Below, piece after piece: positions 25,003-34,536 of a stretch of DNA of 64,000 bases. Position numbers and translations under genes: made by a program. A model generated the notes under the pieces. The model searched no databases. It had not been told where the DNA came from and saw only the letters and a list, made by a program, of their open reading frames with translations. The stretch comes from Pseudomonas aegrilactucae. GTDB taxonomy: Bacteria > Pseudomonadota > Gammaproteobacteria > Pseudomonadales > Pseudomonadaceae. The stretch spans positions 34,686 to 98,685 of the forward strand of contig NZ_JAHTBI010000016.1 of the NCBI RefSeq assembly GCF_019168305.1. The letters are read 5' to 3'. Numbering within the stretch: position 1 is the first letter of the stretch; each line of letters starts with the position of its first letter.

Positions 25003-26135
25003 GCGGGCCCAGCGAACGCGCCGTGCTCGACGCCCACTACATGGCCCGCGCCCTGGAACTGGCGCGCCAGGGCCTGTACTCCACCCATCCCAACCCGCGG
25101 GTCGGCTGCGTGATCGTGCGCGACGGCCAGGTGGTCGGCGAAGGCTGGCACGTGCGCGCCGGTGAGCCGCATGCCGAGGTGCATGCGTTGCGCCAGGCCG
25201 GCGAGCTGGCGCGCGGCGCCTGTGCCTACGTCACCCTTGAACCCTGCAGCCACCACGGGCGCACGCCGCCGTGCGCCGAGGCGCTGGTGCAGGCGGGCGT
25301 GGCGCGGGTGGTCGCGGCCATGCAGGACCCCAATCCGCAAGTGGCCGGGCAGGGCCTCAAGCGCCTGGCCGATGTCGGCATCGAGGTCGCCAGCGGCGTG
25401 CTGGAGGCCGAAGCCCGTGCCCTCAACCCAGGCTTTCTCAAACGCATGGAACACGGCCTGCCGTACGTGCGGGTGAAGCTGGCGATGAGCCTGGACGGGC
25501 GTACGGCCATGGCCAGCGGCGAAAGCCAGTGGATCACCGGCCCGGCCGCGCGCTCGGCGGTGCAGCGCTTGCGCGCCCGTTCGAGCATCGTGCTCAGCAG
25601 TGCCGAAAGCGTAATGGCCGACAACGCACGCATGACCGTGCGCGCCGACGAACTGGGCCTGGATGCACACACCACCGCGCTGGCGCTGGCCCGCCCGCCG
25701 CTGCGCGTACTGATCGACGGGCGCCTGCGCCTGCCGCTGGACGCCGCCTTCTTCCAGGCCGGCCCGGCGCTGGTGGTCACTGCAGCGGCGCTCGACCCAC
25801 GCTATGCGGCGGCCGGTCACGAGCTGCTGAGCCTGCCCGGCGCCGAGGGTCGGGTCGACCTGCCGGCGCTGCTGCGCGAGCTGGCCCGGCGCGGCGCCAG
25901 CGAAGTGCTGGTCGAAGCCGGGCCGCGCCTGGCCGGTGCATTCGCGCAACTGGGCCTGGTGGACGAATACCAGATCTTCATCGCCGGCAAGTTTCTCGGC
26001 TCCAGCGCCCGCCCGCTGCTCGACTGGCCTTTGGCCAGAATGAGCGAGGCGCAGGCGCTCCACATCACTGAAATGCGTGCGGTAGGCGATGACTGGCGGG
26101 TCACTGCCATCCCTGTGCCTGCGCCCGGCGTATAA
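24999..26135 (+). CDS. ribD: Bifunctional riboflavin deaminase/reductase RibD
   Basis: A 378-residue enzyme catalysing two steps of riboflavin synthesis: deamination of the GTP cyclohydrolase product and NADPH reduction of the ribosyl group. The deaminase domain has the zinc motif HAEVHAL and [11 protein letters not shown]; the reductase domain begins near residue 150 with [15 protein letters not shown] and contains SQWITGP. The start is a GTG at 24999 overlapping the nrdR stop. The following gene ribE begins 44 bases downstream. Confidence 0.96.
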   Translation: MSGPSERAVLDAHYMARALELARQGLYSTHPNPRVGCVIVRDGQVVGEGWHVRAGEPHAEVHALRQAGELARGACAYVTLEPCSHHGRTPPCAEALVQAGVARVVAAMQDPNPQVAGQGLKRLADVGIEVASGVLEAEARALNPGFLKRMEHGLPYVRVKLAMSLDGRTAMASGESQWITGPAARSAVQRLRARSSIVLSSAESVMADNARMTVRADELGLDAHTTALALARPPLRVLIDGRLRLPLDAAFFQAGPALVVTAAALDPRYAAAGHELLSLPGAEGRVDLPALLRELARRGASEVLVEAGPRLAGAFAQLGLVDEYQIFIAGKFLGSSARPLLDWPLARMSEAQALHITEMRAVGDDWRVTAIPVPAPGV

Positions 26136-26178
26136 TTCGCGGCTTGCGCCTTGCGCGGCCTGTTCTCGAGGAGGACTC

Positions 26179-26841
26179 ATGTTTACCGGCATTATCGAAT
26201 CCATCGGCAGCATCCGTTCACTCACCCCCAAAGGCGGCGATGTGCGGGTGTATGTCGAAACCGGCAAGCTCGACCTGGATGATGTGAAGCTCGGCGACAG
26301 CATTGCCGTCAACGGCGTGTGCCTGACCGCAGTGGAACTGCCCGGCGACGGTTTCTGGGCTGATGTCAGCCGTGAAACCCTGGACTGCACTGCGTTCGCC
26401 GACTTCAAGGTGGGCAGCCGGGTCAACCTGGAAAAAGCCCTGACCCCCAGCAGCCGCCTCGGTGGCCACCTGGTCAGCGGCCACGTCGACGGTGTCGGCG
26501 AAGTCATCTCGCGCAGCGATAACGCACGCGCCATCCAGTTCCGCCTGCGCGCGCCGGCCGAGCTTGCCAAGTACATCGCCCACAAGGGCTCGATCACCGT
26601 CGACGGCACCAGCCTGACGGTCAATCAGGTCGATGGCGCCGAATTCGAGCTCACCATCGTGCCGCACACCCTCGCCGAAACCATCATGGCCGACTACCGC
26701 TCCGGGCGTCGGGTCAACCTTGAGGTCGACCTGCTGGCCCGCTACCTGGAGCGCCTGTTGCTGGGCGACAAGGCTGCCGAGTCGGGCAAGGGTGGCATCA
26801 CCGAAAGTTTCCTGGCCGCCAATGGCTACCTGAAATCCTGA
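26179..26841 (+). CDS. ribE: Riboflavin synthase alpha chain
   Basis: A 220-residue enzyme that dismutates two molecules of 6,7-dimethyl-8-ribityllumazine into riboflavin. It has two homologous lumazine-binding barrels, starting MFTGIIESIGSI and, around residue 98, LGGHLVSGHVDGVGEV. The start ATG follows GAGGAGGACTC, a strong ribosome site; the frame upstream lies in the spacer after ribD. It is called ribC or ribE depending on nomenclature. A TATAAT hexamer at 26131-26136 just upstream could give a local promoter. Confidence 0.96.
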   Translation: MFTGIIESIGSIRSLTPKGGDVRVYVETGKLDLDDVKLGDSIAVNGVCLTAVELPGDGFWADVSRETLDCTAFADFKVGSRVNLEKALTPSSRLGGHLVSGHVDGVGEVISRSDNARAIQFRLRAPAELAKYIAHKGSITVDGTSLTVNQVDGAEFELTIVPHTLAETIMADYRSGRRVNLEVDLLARYLERLLLGDKAAESGKGGITESFLAANGYLKS

Positions 26842-26859
26842 TTTAGAAGGGGGTGCCGC

Positions 26860-27954
26860 GTGGCGCTCAACAGCATCGAAGAACTGGTCGAAGACATCCG
26901 CCAGGGCAAAATGGTCATCCTGATGGATGACGAAGACCGCGAGAACGAAGGCGACCTGATCATGGCCGCCGAGTGCTGCAAGCCCGAACACATCAACTTC
27001 ATGGCCAAGCACGCCCGCGGGCTGATCTGCATGCCAATGTCGCGCGAGCGCTGCGAGCTGCTCAAGCTGCCATTGATGGCGCCACGCAACGGCTCCGGTT
27101 TCGGTACCAAGTTCACCGTTTCGATCGAAGCGGCCGAAGGCGTCACCACCGGCATCTCCGCCGCTGACCGTGCGCGCACCGTGCAAGCGGCCGCCGCCAA
27201 GGATGCCAAGGCCGAAGACATCGTCAGCCCCGGCCACATCTTCCCGCTGATGGCCCAGCCGGGCGGTACGCTGGCACGTGCCGGCCACACCGAGGCTGCC
27301 TGCGACCTGGCGCGCATGGCCGGTTTCGAACCGAGCGGGGTGATCTGCGAAGTGATGAACGACGACGGCACCATGTCGCGTCGCGCCGAGCTCGAAGTGT
27401 TCGCCGCCGAGCACAACATCAAGATCGGCACCATCGCCGACCTGATCCACTACCGCATGATCCACGAACGTACCATTCAGCGGATTTCCGAGCAGCCGCT
27501 GGACAGCGAACTGGGCCAGTTCAACCTGGTCACCTACCGCGATTCGGTTGAAGGCGACGTGCACATGGCACTGACCCTGGGCAAGATCTGCGCCGAAGAG
27601 CCGACCCTGGTACGGGTGCATAACATGGACCCGCTGCGCGACCTGCTGCTGGTCAAGCAGCCTGGCCGCTGGAGCCTGCGCGCCGCCATGAGCGCCGTGG
27701 CAGAGGCCGGCAGCGGTGTGGTGCTGCTGCTCGGTCACCCGCTGGACGGCGACGTGCTGCTGGCGCATATCCGCGAGAGCGCCGGCGACAATGTGCAGGC
27801 CAAGACGCCGACCACCTACAGCACGGTGGGCGCCGGTTCGCAGATCCTGCGTGACCTCGGCGTGCGCAAGATGCGCCTGATGAGTTCGCCAATGAAGTTC
27901 AATGCGATATCCGGATTCGATCTGGAAGTTGTAGAATACGTGCCCTCCGAATAA
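26860..27954 (+). CDS. ribB: 3,4-dihydroxy-2-butanone 4-phosphate synthase fused to a degenerate GTP cyclohydrolase II domain (RibBX type)
   Basis: A 364-residue fusion. Residues 1-200 are the DHBP synthase that makes the four-carbon unit for lumazine, with DDEDRENEGDL and RAGHTEAACDLARMAG. Residues ~205-364 align with GTP cyclohydrolase II but lack its zinc cysteines and active-site signature: where true RibA has SECLTGD...CDCG, this protein has RVHNMDPLRDLL, and no YLRQEGRG is seen. This matches the RibBX variant described in Proteobacteria, in which only the RibB half is active. A complete RibA is encoded at 31376. The start is GTG 26860 with AAGGGGG upstream. Confidence 0.93.
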   Translation: MALNSIEELVEDIRQGKMVILMDDEDRENEGDLIMAAECCKPEHINFMAKHARGLICMPMSRERCELLKLPLMAPRNGSGFGTKFTVSIEAAEGVTTGISAADRARTVQAAAAKDAKAEDIVSPGHIFPLMAQPGGTLARAGHTEAACDLARMAGFEPSGVICEVMNDDGTMSRRAELEVFAAEHNIKIGTIADLIHYRMIHERTIQRISEQPLDSELGQFNLVTYRDSVEGDVHMALTLGKICAEEPTLVRVHNMDPLRDLLLVKQPGRWSLRAAMSAVAEAGSGVVLLLGHPLDGDVLLAHIRESAGDNVQAKTPTTYSTVGAGSQILRDLGVRKMRLMSSPMKFNAISGFDLEVVEYVPSE

Positions 27955-27998
27955 AGCAGGGGTTGTTTCCCGCTGTCGATTCGGAACAAAACTCCCAC

Positions 27999-28019
27999 AG
28001 GCCGCACCGTTTGCGGCCT
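27999..28019. promoter_or_regulatory. Stem-loop in the ribBX-ribH gap
   Basis: AGGCCGCA (27999-28006) pairs perfectly with TGCGGCCT (28012-28019), loop 5 bases, followed by GGCTCTTT. The T run is too poor for a strong terminator, so it may be an attenuator or processing site. No FMN riboswitch was recognised here. Confidence 0.5.
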
Positions 28020-28044
28020 GGCTCTTTAAGATGAGAACCCCGCA

Positions 28045-28521
28045 ATGTCCCTGAAGACCATCGAAGGTACCTTCATTGCCCCCAAAGGTCGCTACGCTTT
28101 GGTGGTTGGCCGCTTCAACAGCTTCGTCGTCGAAAGCCTGGTAAGCGGTGCCGTTGATGCCCTGGTTCGCCACGGCGTGAGCGAAAGCGACATCACCATC
28201 ATCCGCGCTCCTGGCGCGTTCGAGATTCCGCTGGTGGCACAGAAGGTCGCCCAGCAGAGCGAGTACGCCGCGATCATCGCCCTGGGCGCCGTGATCCGTG
28301 GTGGTACCCCGCACTTCGAGTACGTGGCGGGCGAGTGCACCAAGGGCCTGGCCCAGGTGTCCATGGAGTTCGGCGTACCGGTTGCCTTCGGCGTGCTGAC
28401 GGTCGATTCGATCGAGCAGGCCATCGAGCGCTCCGGCACCAAGGCCGGCAACAAGGGCGCCGAAGCTGCCCTGTCCGCCCTGGAAATGGTCAGCCTGCTG
28501 GCGCAGTTGGAGGCCAAGTGA
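28045..28521 (+). CDS. ribH: 6,7-dimethyl-8-ribityllumazine synthase
   Basis: A 158-residue enzyme that condenses the RibD product with dihydroxybutanone phosphate to lumazine; it forms capsid-like or decameric assemblies. Hallmarks are [48 protein letters not shown] and [17 protein letters not shown]. The nusB GTG overlaps its stop (GTGA), the usual ribH-nusB coupling. Confidence 0.97.
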   Translation: MSLKTIEGTFIAPKGRYALVVGRFNSFVVESLVSGAVDALVRHGVSESDITIIRAPGAFEIPLVAQKVAQQSEYAAIIALGAVIRGGTPHFEYVAGECTKGLAQVSMEFGVPVAFGVLTVDSIEQAIERSGTKAGNKGAEAALSALEMVSLLAQLEAK

Positions 28522-29018
28522 TTAGCGACGAAAGCGATCGTTTCAACCCGCGCGATCCAAAACCTGCGGACGCTGGCAAGCCATCCAAGAGCGCCAAGCG
28601 TCGCGAAGCCCGCAAGCTCGCGACCCAGGCCCTGTACCAATGGCACATGGCCAAGCACTCGCTGAACGAGATCGAGGCGCAGTTCCGGGTCGATAACGAT
28701 TTCACCGATGTCGACGGTGCCTACTTCCGCGAGATCCTGCACGGCGTGCCGGCCATTCGCGACGAGATCGACAAGGCCCTGGCGCCTTGCCTGGACACCG
28801 TGCTCGAAGAGCTCGACCCGGTCGAGCTGTCGGTGCTGCGCCTGTCCACCTGGGAGCTGCTCAAGCGCGTCGACGTACCGTACCGCGTGGTCATCAACGA
28901 AGGTATCGAGCTGGCCAAGGTGTACGGCGCCACCGACGGGCACAAGTTCGTCAACGGTGTGCTCGACAAGCTGGCACCACGGCTGCGCGAAGCCGAAGTG
29001 AAGGCGTTCAAGCGCTGA
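28518..29018 (+). CDS. nusB: Transcription antitermination protein NusB
   Basis: A 166-residue all-helical RNA-binding protein that, with NusE/S10, loads on boxA RNA to prevent premature termination of rRNA transcription. Family segments are [49 protein letters not shown] and [14 protein letters not shown]. The start is GTG 28518 with GGAGG upstream, overlapping ribH. The N-terminal ~28 residues form a charged extension. Confidence 0.96.
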   Translation: MISDESDRFNPRDPKPADAGKPSKSAKRREARKLATQALYQWHMAKHSLNEIEAQFRVDNDFTDVDGAYFREILHGVPAIRDEIDKALAPCLDTVLEELDPVELSVLRLSTWELLKRVDVPYRVVINEGIELAKVYGATDGHKFVNGVLDKLAPRLREAEVKAFKR

Positions 29019-29036
29019 TTCCGGCGCTGCCTGCCC

Positions 29037-30002
29037 ATGGGTGAATTCGAGCTGATCCGCCACTACTTCGCCGCCGCGCCCTGTGCGCAGGCCGGCGACG
29101 GGGTCGCCCTGGGGATCGGCGACGATTGCGCCTTGCTGGCCTTGCCGGCCGGCGAGCAGCTGGCCGTGTCCACCGATACGCTGGTGGCCGGGGTACACTT
29201 CCCGGCTGTCTGCGATCCGCTGTTGCTCGGCCAGCGCTCGCTGGCGGTGGCCGCCAGTGACCTGGCGGCCATGGGCGCCACCCCGATTGCCTTTACCCTT
29301 GCCCTGACCCTGCCCGAGGTGCGCGCCGACTGGCTGCAAGCCTATGCCCAGGGTTTGAGCCGCATGGCCCTGCACTGCGGCCTGAGCCTGGTGGGGGGCG
29401 ATACCACGCGTGGCCCGCTGAGCCTGACCATGACCGTCTTCGGGCGGGTGCCCGCGGGCCAGGCCCTGACCCGCGCCGGTGCGCGCCCCGGTGACCTGCT
29501 GTGCGTGGGCGGCGAGTTGGGCAATGCCGCCGGTGCCCTGGCGCTGGTGCTGGGCGAGCGCCAGACCGACCCCGCGCAGGCCGAGCCCTTGCTGGCGCAT
29601 TACTGGTCACCGTCGCCGCAACTGGCGCTGGGCCAGGCGCTGCGGGGCAAGGCCAGTGCGGCGCTGGATATTTCCGATGGCCTGCTGGCCGACTGCGGGC
29701 ATATCGCCGCGGCGTCGGGCGTGGCGCTTGCCGTCGAACTCGAGCGCCTGCCGCTGAGCCCCGCGCTGGTGGGGTTCATGGGGCTGGCTGGTGCGCGCCA
29801 GGCGGCGCTGGCCGGTGGCGACGACTATGTGCTTGCCTTCACCTTGGCGCCCGCGCACCTGGCTGACCTGCAGGCTGCCGGCTGGCCGGTGCATGTGGTC
29901 GGTCGGGTCGAGGCCGGCAGCGGCGTCAGCCTGCATGACCGCACGGGCGCAGACATCACCCCGCAGTCGCGGGGCTACCAACATTTTAGGGAGACACCGT
30001 GA
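29037..30002 (+). CDS. thiL: Thiamine-monophosphate kinase
   Basis: A 321-residue kinase converting thiamine monophosphate to the pyrophosphate with ATP. Typical features are GEFELIRHYF, the metal-binding GIGDDCALL, STDTLVAGVHF, SDLAAMGA.P and ALDISDGLLADCGHIA. It lies 18 bases after nusB and overlaps pgpA (GTGA), continuing the conserved nusB-thiL-pgpA order. Confidence 0.96.
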   Translation: MGEFELIRHYFAAAPCAQAGDGVALGIGDDCALLALPAGEQLAVSTDTLVAGVHFPAVCDPLLLGQRSLAVAASDLAAMGATPIAFTLALTLPEVRADWLQAYAQGLSRMALHCGLSLVGGDTTRGPLSLTMTVFGRVPAGQALTRAGARPGDLLCVGGELGNAAGALALVLGERQTDPAQAEPLLAHYWSPSPQLALGQALRGKASAALDISDGLLADCGHIAAASGVALAVELERLPLSPALVGFMGLAGARQAALAGGDDYVLAFTLAPAHLADLQAAGWPVHVVGRVEAGSGVSLHDRTGADITPQSRGYQHFRETP

Positions 30003-30502
30003 CCGATCACCCCAACCAGGTGCCAGCGGAAAACGTGCCGCCTTCGGTTTGGCGCAACCCGTGGCATTTCCTGGCCTTCGGCTTCGGCTCCGGTACCTTG
30101 CCCAAGGCGCCCGGCACCTGGGGCTCGCTGGTGGCCGTGCCGTTCATCCCGCTGTGGCAGATGCTGCCCGACTGGGGCTACTGGCTGATGCTCGGGCTGA
30201 CCATGCTGTTTGGCGTATGGTTGTGCGGCAAGGTGGCCGATGACCTGCGCGTGCATGATCACGAGGGTATCGTCTGGGACGAAATGGTCGGCATGTGGAT
30301 AACCCTCTGGCTGGTGCCGGAAGGTTGGCTATGGTTGTTGGCGGGCTTCCTGATGTTCCGCTTCTTCGACATCCTCAAGCCGTGGCCGATCCGTTGGGTC
30401 GACCGGCATGTGCACGGCGGTTTCGGCATCATGCTCGACGATGTGCTGGCCGGCGTGTTCGCCTGGCTGGGCATGCAGGGATTGGTATGGTGTTTCACCT
30501 GA
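29999..30502 (+). CDS. pgpA: Phosphatidylglycerophosphatase A
   Basis: A 167-residue inner-membrane phosphatase that removes phosphate from phosphatidylglycerophosphate. It contains GSGTLPKAPGTWGSL, the acidic cluster HDHEGIVWDEMVGMWI and KPWPIRWVDRHVHGGFGIMLDDVLAG, with three to four hydrophobic helices. The start is GTG overlapping the thiL stop. Confidence 0.95.
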   Translation: MTDHPNQVPAENVPPSVWRNPWHFLAFGFGSGTLPKAPGTWGSLVAVPFIPLWQMLPDWGYWLMLGLTMLFGVWLCGKVADDLRVHDHEGIVWDEMVGMWITLWLVPEGWLWLLAGFLMFRFFDILKPWPIRWVDRHVHGGFGIMLDDVLAGVFAWLGMQGLVWCFT

Positions 30503-30513
30503 CGGAGGGGTGG

Positions 30514-31263
30514 ATGCGCGGATGGCGAGTGGTATTGCTGATGTGGCTGCTGGTTGCCGGCGCTGCCCGAGCGGCCGAGCCGGTAGCAGTGCCGACGACT
30601 GTGCGCCTGGCCAGTGAGGAGTGGCTGGACTACACCAATGCCGATGGCAGCGGGCTGGCCTGGGACGTGTTGCGCAAGGTGTTCGAGCCGGCCGGGGTCA
30701 AGGTGCAGGTGCTCAGCGTGCCGTATAGCCGTGCGGTAGGCCTGGTCAAGCGGGCCGAGGCGGATGCCTGGGTGGGGTCCTACCATGAGGAAAGCGACGA
30801 TTACCTGTACCCGCGCCACGCGTTCGACAGCGACCACATCTATGCGCTGGGGCTGGCCAGCAGTCCGGTGCCCACGCTCGATACGCTGGGGCGCTACAAA
30901 CTGTCGTGGGTGCGTGGCTACGACTATCAGCATTACCTGTCCAACGTGAAGGAGTTTCGCGAGGTGCAACGGCGCGAAGGCATCCTGCCGATGCTGGAGC
31001 GCAAGCGCGTGGACTTCTACATCGATGCGCAAACCGAAGTGAATTACGTGCACGCCCAGGCCAGTGACCCGGCGCGCTATCGTCGCACCCACCTTGGCGA
31101 ACTGCCGCTGTACCTGGCGTTTGCCAGGACCGATCAGGCTGTGGCGATCATGGAACTGTTTGACCGACGCATGGACGAACTGATCGCCAGCGGCGCCCTG
31201 CGCGAGATTTTTGCGCGCTGGAAGCAGCCCTATCCGTTCGAGGCGGCCGGCACGGTGCGCTAG
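30514..31263 (+). CDS. Periplasmic solute-binding protein (amino acid type, SBP family 3)
   Basis: A 249-residue protein with a signal peptide ([20 protein letters not shown], cleavage before AEPVAV). The mature part fits the bilobed binding fold of polar amino acid receptors: [46 protein letters not shown] and [12 protein letters not shown]. No ABC permease or ATPase genes are adjacent, so it may be an orphan receptor or a sensor partner. The ribosome site GGAGG is clear. It starts 12 bases after pgpA and precedes ribA by 113 bases. Confidence 0.82.
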   Translation: MRGWRVVLLMWLLVAGAARAAEPVAVPTTVRLASEEWLDYTNADGSGLAWDVLRKVFEPAGVKVQVLSVPYSRAVGLVKRAEADAWVGSYHEESDDYLYPRHAFDSDHIYALGLASSPVPTLDTLGRYKLSWVRGYDYQHYLSNVKEFREVQRREGILPMLERKRVDFYIDAQTEVNYVHAQASDPARYRRTHLGELPLYLAFARTDQAVAIMELFDRRMDELIASGALREIFARWKQPYPFEAAGTVR

Positions 31264-31375
31264 CAGTATCGAACTTCTCGATCTGTTGCTCCAAGAATTC
31301 AGCCTAAGCAGCGGCTACGCGCTGCTGGTACAATCGCCCCACGTCAAATTTCACGTTACTGATCAGGAGCACAAG

Positions 31376-31993
31376 GTGCCCGTCGTCTTTGTTGCCGCTT
31401 CCAAGCTGCCTACCCCTTTTGCCACCTTCACCATGCATGGTTTTCTCGATGAAGCCACCGGTCGCGAGCACGTCGTGCTCAGCCTGGGTGATGTTGCCGA
31501 TGGTGAGCCGGTACTGGGGCGCCTGCATTCCGAATGCCTGACCGGCGATGCCTTGTTCAGCCAGCGTTGCGACTGCGGTTCGCAGCTTGAAGCGGCGCTG
31601 CAGGCGATTGCCCGCGAAGGCCGCGGCGTGCTGTTGTACCTGCGTCAGGAAGGGCGCGGTATCGGCCTGCTGAACAAGATCCGCGCCTATGAGCTGCAAG
31701 ATGGCGGCGCCGACACGGTCGAGGCCAACGAGCGCCTGGGCTTCGCCGCCGACCAGCGTGACTACGCCATGTGCCAGCCGATGCTGGCGCACCTGGGCGT
31801 CACCGCGCTGCGTCTGATGACCAACAACCCGCGCAAGGTCAAGGCGCTGACCGCCATGGGTATTGCGGTGGCTGAGCGCGTGCCGCTGCACACCGGGCAC
31901 AACCCGCACAACAAGCACTACCTGGCCACCAAGGCCGGCAAGCTCGGCCACATGATGGGCAATGAGCACCAGGGCGAGGCCGGTCGGGCGTGA
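31376..31993 (+). CDS. ribA: GTP cyclohydrolase II
   Basis: A 205-residue first enzyme of riboflavin synthesis, opening the GTP ring and releasing formate and pyrophosphate. The zinc ligands Cys54, Cys65 and Cys67 ([17 protein letters not shown]) and the catalytic segment [23 protein letters not shown] are intact. The GTG start at 31376 has AGGAG 6 bases upstream; the in-frame sequence before it is not family-like. It supplies the activity missing from the degenerate domain of ribBX. The next gene overlaps by four bases. Confidence 0.96.
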   Translation: MPVVFVAASKLPTPFATFTMHGFLDEATGREHVVLSLGDVADGEPVLGRLHSECLTGDALFSQRCDCGSQLEAALQAIAREGRGVLLYLRQEGRGIGLLNKIRAYELQDGGADTVEANERLGFAADQRDYAMCQPMLAHLGVTALRLMTNNPRKVKALTAMGIAVAERVPLHTGHNPHNKHYLATKAGKLGHMMGNEHQGEAGRA

Positions 31994-32409
31994 CCCGCGG
32001 CCAGGTCAAACGGCGCCTGGCATTCGCGTGGTGGCAGCACCTGGCCATTGCGCTGGTGCCCCTGGTGGTGCTCGGTTGGGCGTTTGGTTCAAGCATGACG
32101 CGCATTGCGTTGCTGGCGATGCCGGTGTTCCTGGCTGGCGTGGCGTCGATGTTCTTCAGCCTGCCGCGCTTCAGCGCTTACAAGCGGGCGTTGATCGCCA
32201 CCGAAAAAGCACTGAACAGCGCCGAAGAGCCAGCCGCGTGGATCGAGCTGGCGCGAGTGCGCCGCCTGGCGATGCTGTTCGCCTGCCTGCCGGCGTGGGT
32301 CGCTGCATTGTCGGTGTTCGTGGGGCTGGAAGGGGTGCCGCAGATTTTGCTGGCGATCTCCAGCGTGGTCATCCTCTACCTGTACCGCGTGCCACGTCAG
32401 CTGGGCTGA
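31990..32409 (+). CDS. Small membrane protein of unknown function
   Basis: A 139-residue protein with four predicted hydrophobic helices at about residues 15-34, 38-57, 91-110 and 113-132, and a charged loop 58-90 ([32 protein letters not shown]) on one side of the membrane. The start is GTG overlapping the ribA stop (GTGA), so it is co-translated with ribA. No family with known function is recognised. It ends just before a perfect palindrome. Confidence 0.75.
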   Translation: MTRGQVKRRLAFAWWQHLAIALVPLVVLGWAFGSSMTRIALLAMPVFLAGVASMFFSLPRFSAYKRALIATEKALNSAEEPAAWIELARVRRLAMLFACLPAWVAALSVFVGLEGVPQILLAISSVVILYLYRVPRQLG

Positions 32410-32414
32410 TGTGG

Positions 32415-32468
32415 CTTTCGCCAGCAAGGCTGGCTCCTGCAGGCAGGAGCCAGCCTTGCTGGCGAAAG
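32415..32468. repeat. Perfect 26-bp REP-type palindrome between convergent genes
   Basis: The 26 bases 32415-32440 (beginning CTTTCGCCAGCAAGGC) are repeated as an exact inverse at 32443-32468, with only AG between the arms. This can form a very stable hairpin or cruciform. It fills the gap between the membrane protein gene and dxs and probably ends transcription from both. Confidence 0.88.
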
Positions 32469-32472
32469 GGGC

Positions 32473-34371
32473 CTAAAGCCCCAGCAGTTGCATCCGCTGA
32501 CGCACCGAAGCGTCGATCCCGGCAGCATCCAGCCCGCACTCGGCCAGCATCTGCGCCGGCTTGGCGTGCTCCACATACATATCCGGCAAGCCCAGGTGCA
32601 ACACCGGCTTGAGCATGCCCTCACGGGCCAGGAACTCGCTGACCGCAGCCCCTGCGCCACCCATGATGGCGTTCTCCTCGATTGTCACCAGCAGGTCGTG
32701 ACTACCCGCCAGCTCACGTACCAGGGCCTCGTCCAGTGGCTTGACGAAGCGCATGTCGACCACGCTGGCGTTCAGCGTTTCGCCGACCTTCAGCGCCTCG
32801 GCCAACTGCACGCCGAACACCAGCAGGGCGACCTTGCTGCCCTGGCGGCGCACCACGCCCTTGCCGATGTCGAGCGGCGCCAGGTCGCTGTCGATGACTG
32901 CGTTCGGCCCGCTGCCGCGCGGGTAGCGCACCGCCGCAGGGCCGTTGTACAGGTGGCCGGTGCTGAGCATCTTGCGCAGTTCGTTCTCGTCGCTCGGGGT
33001 CATCACCAGCATGCCGGGGATGCAGCGCAGGAACGACAGGTCGAAGCTGCCGGCGTGGGTCGGGCCGTCTTCGCCGACCAGGCCGGCGCGGTCGATGGCA
33101 AACAGCACATCGAGGTTCTGTACGGCAACGTCGTGGATCAGTTGGTCGTAGGCACGCTGCAGGAAGGTCGAATAGATCGCCACTACCGGCTTGGCGCCTT
33201 CGCAGGCCATGCCGGCCGCCAGGGTCACGGCGTGCTGTTCGGCAATCGCAACGTCGAAGTAGCGGGCAGGATAGCGCTCGCTGAACGCCACCAGGTCCGA
33301 GCCTTCCTTCATCGCTGGCGTGATGCCCACCAGGCGCTCGTCGGCAGCCGCCATGTCGCACAGCCATTGGCCGAACACGGCAGAGTACTTCGGCCCACCT
33401 GCCTTTTTCGGGGCGGCAGCCGGGGCATCCAGCGGTTCGAGCTTGGTAATGGCGTGATAGCCGATCGGGTCGACCTCGGCCGGGGCGAAGCCCTTGCCCT
33501 TCTTGGTCACCACGTGCAGGAACTGCGGGCCCTTGAGGTCACGCATGTTGCGCAGGGTAGCGATCAGGGTCGGCAGGTCGTGGCCGTCGATCGGGCCGAT
33601 ATAGTTCCAGCCCAGCTCTTCGAACAGGGTGCCGGGTACCAGCATGCCCTTGGCGTACTCTTCGGTGCGACGGGCGATTTCCCAGGCGCCGGGCAGGCGC
33701 GACAGCACTTTCTTGCTGCCCTCGCGCATGCTCGCGTAGGTACGGCTGGAGAGGATCTTGGCCAGGTAGTTGGAGAGGCCCCCGACGTTGCGCGAAATCG
33801 ACATGTCGTTGTCGTTGAGGATCACCAGCATGTCGGCGTTGACTTCCTGGGCGTGGTTCAGCGCCTCGAAAGCCATGCCGGCAGTGAGCGCGCCGTCGCC
33901 GATCACCGCGATGGACTTGCGGTCCTCGTTGTGCAGGCGGGCGGCGATGGCCATGCCCAGCGCAGCGCTGATCGAGGTGCTGGAGTGGCCGACGCCAAAG
34001 GTGTCGTACTCGCTCTCGGCGCGGCGCGGGAAGGCGGCCAGGCCGTCCTTCTGGCGCAGGCTGTGCATGCGCTCGCGCCGGCCGGTGAGGATCTTGTGCG
34101 GATAGGCCTGGTGCCCCACATCCCACACCAGCCGGTCGTCCGGGGTGTCGAAGACGTAGTGCAGGGCGATCGTCAGTTCGATGACGCCCAGGCCGGCACC
34201 GAAGTGCCCGCCGGTCTGGCCAACGCTATAGAGCAGCTCCTGGCGCAGTTCGTCGGCCAGTCGCTCCAGGTCGGCTTCGGCCAGACGACGCAGGCCGGCT
34301 GGCGTATCGGCACGGTCAAGCAGCGGCGTGACCGGGCGTTCGCGGGGGATCTCTTGAAACGTCGTGGGCAT
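32473..34371 (-). CDS. dxs: 1-deoxy-D-xylulose-5-phosphate synthase
   Basis: A 632-residue thiamine diphosphate enzyme that makes DXP from pyruvate and glyceraldehyde 3-phosphate, the entry step of the MEP isoprenoid pathway and a precursor for thiamine and pyridoxal. Visible motifs are the TPP-binding [17 protein letters not shown]...[23 protein letters not shown] and [12 protein letters not shown] with the catalytic Glu. The start is the ATG at 34371 ([13 protein letters not shown]); sequence further upstream enters a REP element. It is the third gene of xseB-ispA-dxs, separated from ispA by a REP pair. Confidence 0.97.
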   Translation of the reverse strand: MPTTFQEIPRERPVTPLLDRADTPAGLRRLAEADLERLADELRQELLYSVGQTGGHFGAGLGVIELTIALHYVFDTPDDRLVWDVGHQAYPHKILTGRRERMHSLRQKDGLAAFPRRAESEYDTFGVGHSSTSISAALGMAIAARLHNEDRKSIAVIGDGALTAGMAFEALNHAQEVNADMLVILNDNDMSISRNVGGLSNYLAKILSSRTYASMREGSKKVLSRLPGAWEIARRTEEYAKGMLVPGTLFEELGWNYIGPIDGHDLPTLIATLRNMRDLKGPQFLHVVTKKGKGFAPAEVDPIGYHAITKLEPLDAPAAAPKKAGGPKYSAVFGQWLCDMAAADERLVGITPAMKEGSDLVAFSERYPARYFDVAIAEQHAVTLAAGMACEGAKPVVAIYSTFLQRAYDQLIHDVAVQNLDVLFAIDRAGLVGEDGPTHAGSFDLSFLRCIPGMLVMTPSDENELRKMLSTGHLYNGPAAVRYPRGSGPNAVIDSDLAPLDIGKGVVRRQGSKVALLVFGVQLAEALKVGETLNASVVDMRFVKPLDEALVRELAGSHDLLVTIEENAIMGGAGAAVSEFLAREGMLKPVLHLGLPDMYVEHAKPAQMLAECGLDAAGIDASVRQRMQLLGL

Positions 34372-34450
34372 CAGGCGAATCGTTATAGGTGTGATGAGGC
34401 GGCAGTTTACCTTATTGCGGTGAAGGCTGCCCATTGAGGTAAATGTGACC

Positions 34451-34522
34451 CCCTTCGCTGGCAAGCCAGCGCCCACAAGACCGGTGCAGGGCCCTGCGGG
34501 AGCTGGCTTGCCAGCGAAGGGG
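34451..34522. repeat. Paired REP-type palindromes between ispA and dxs
   Basis: CCCTTCGCTGGCAAGCCAGC at 34451-34470 is answered by GCTGGCTTGCCAGCGAAGGG at 34502-34521 in inverse orientation, with CCCACA / GGG-type extensions. It lies inside the probable ispA-dxs operon and could moderate dxs expression. Confidence 0.85.
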
Positions 34523-34536
34523 TCGGAACAGGCGAC

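Noticed and set aside
26121..26178. FMN riboswitch upstream of ribE or ribBX.
   Set aside because: The gaps are too short and lack the conserved riboswitch core; the usual riboswitch in pseudomonads precedes a separate ribB copy elsewhere.
26218..28314. A 698-codon minus-strand frame opposite ribE/ribBX.
   Set aside because: Its composition is shadow-like and it contradicts well-conserved riboflavin genes on the other strand.
32488..34437. A 649-codon plus-strand frame opposite dxs.
   Set aside because: The minus strand encodes a complete DXP synthase; the plus frame has no family likeness.
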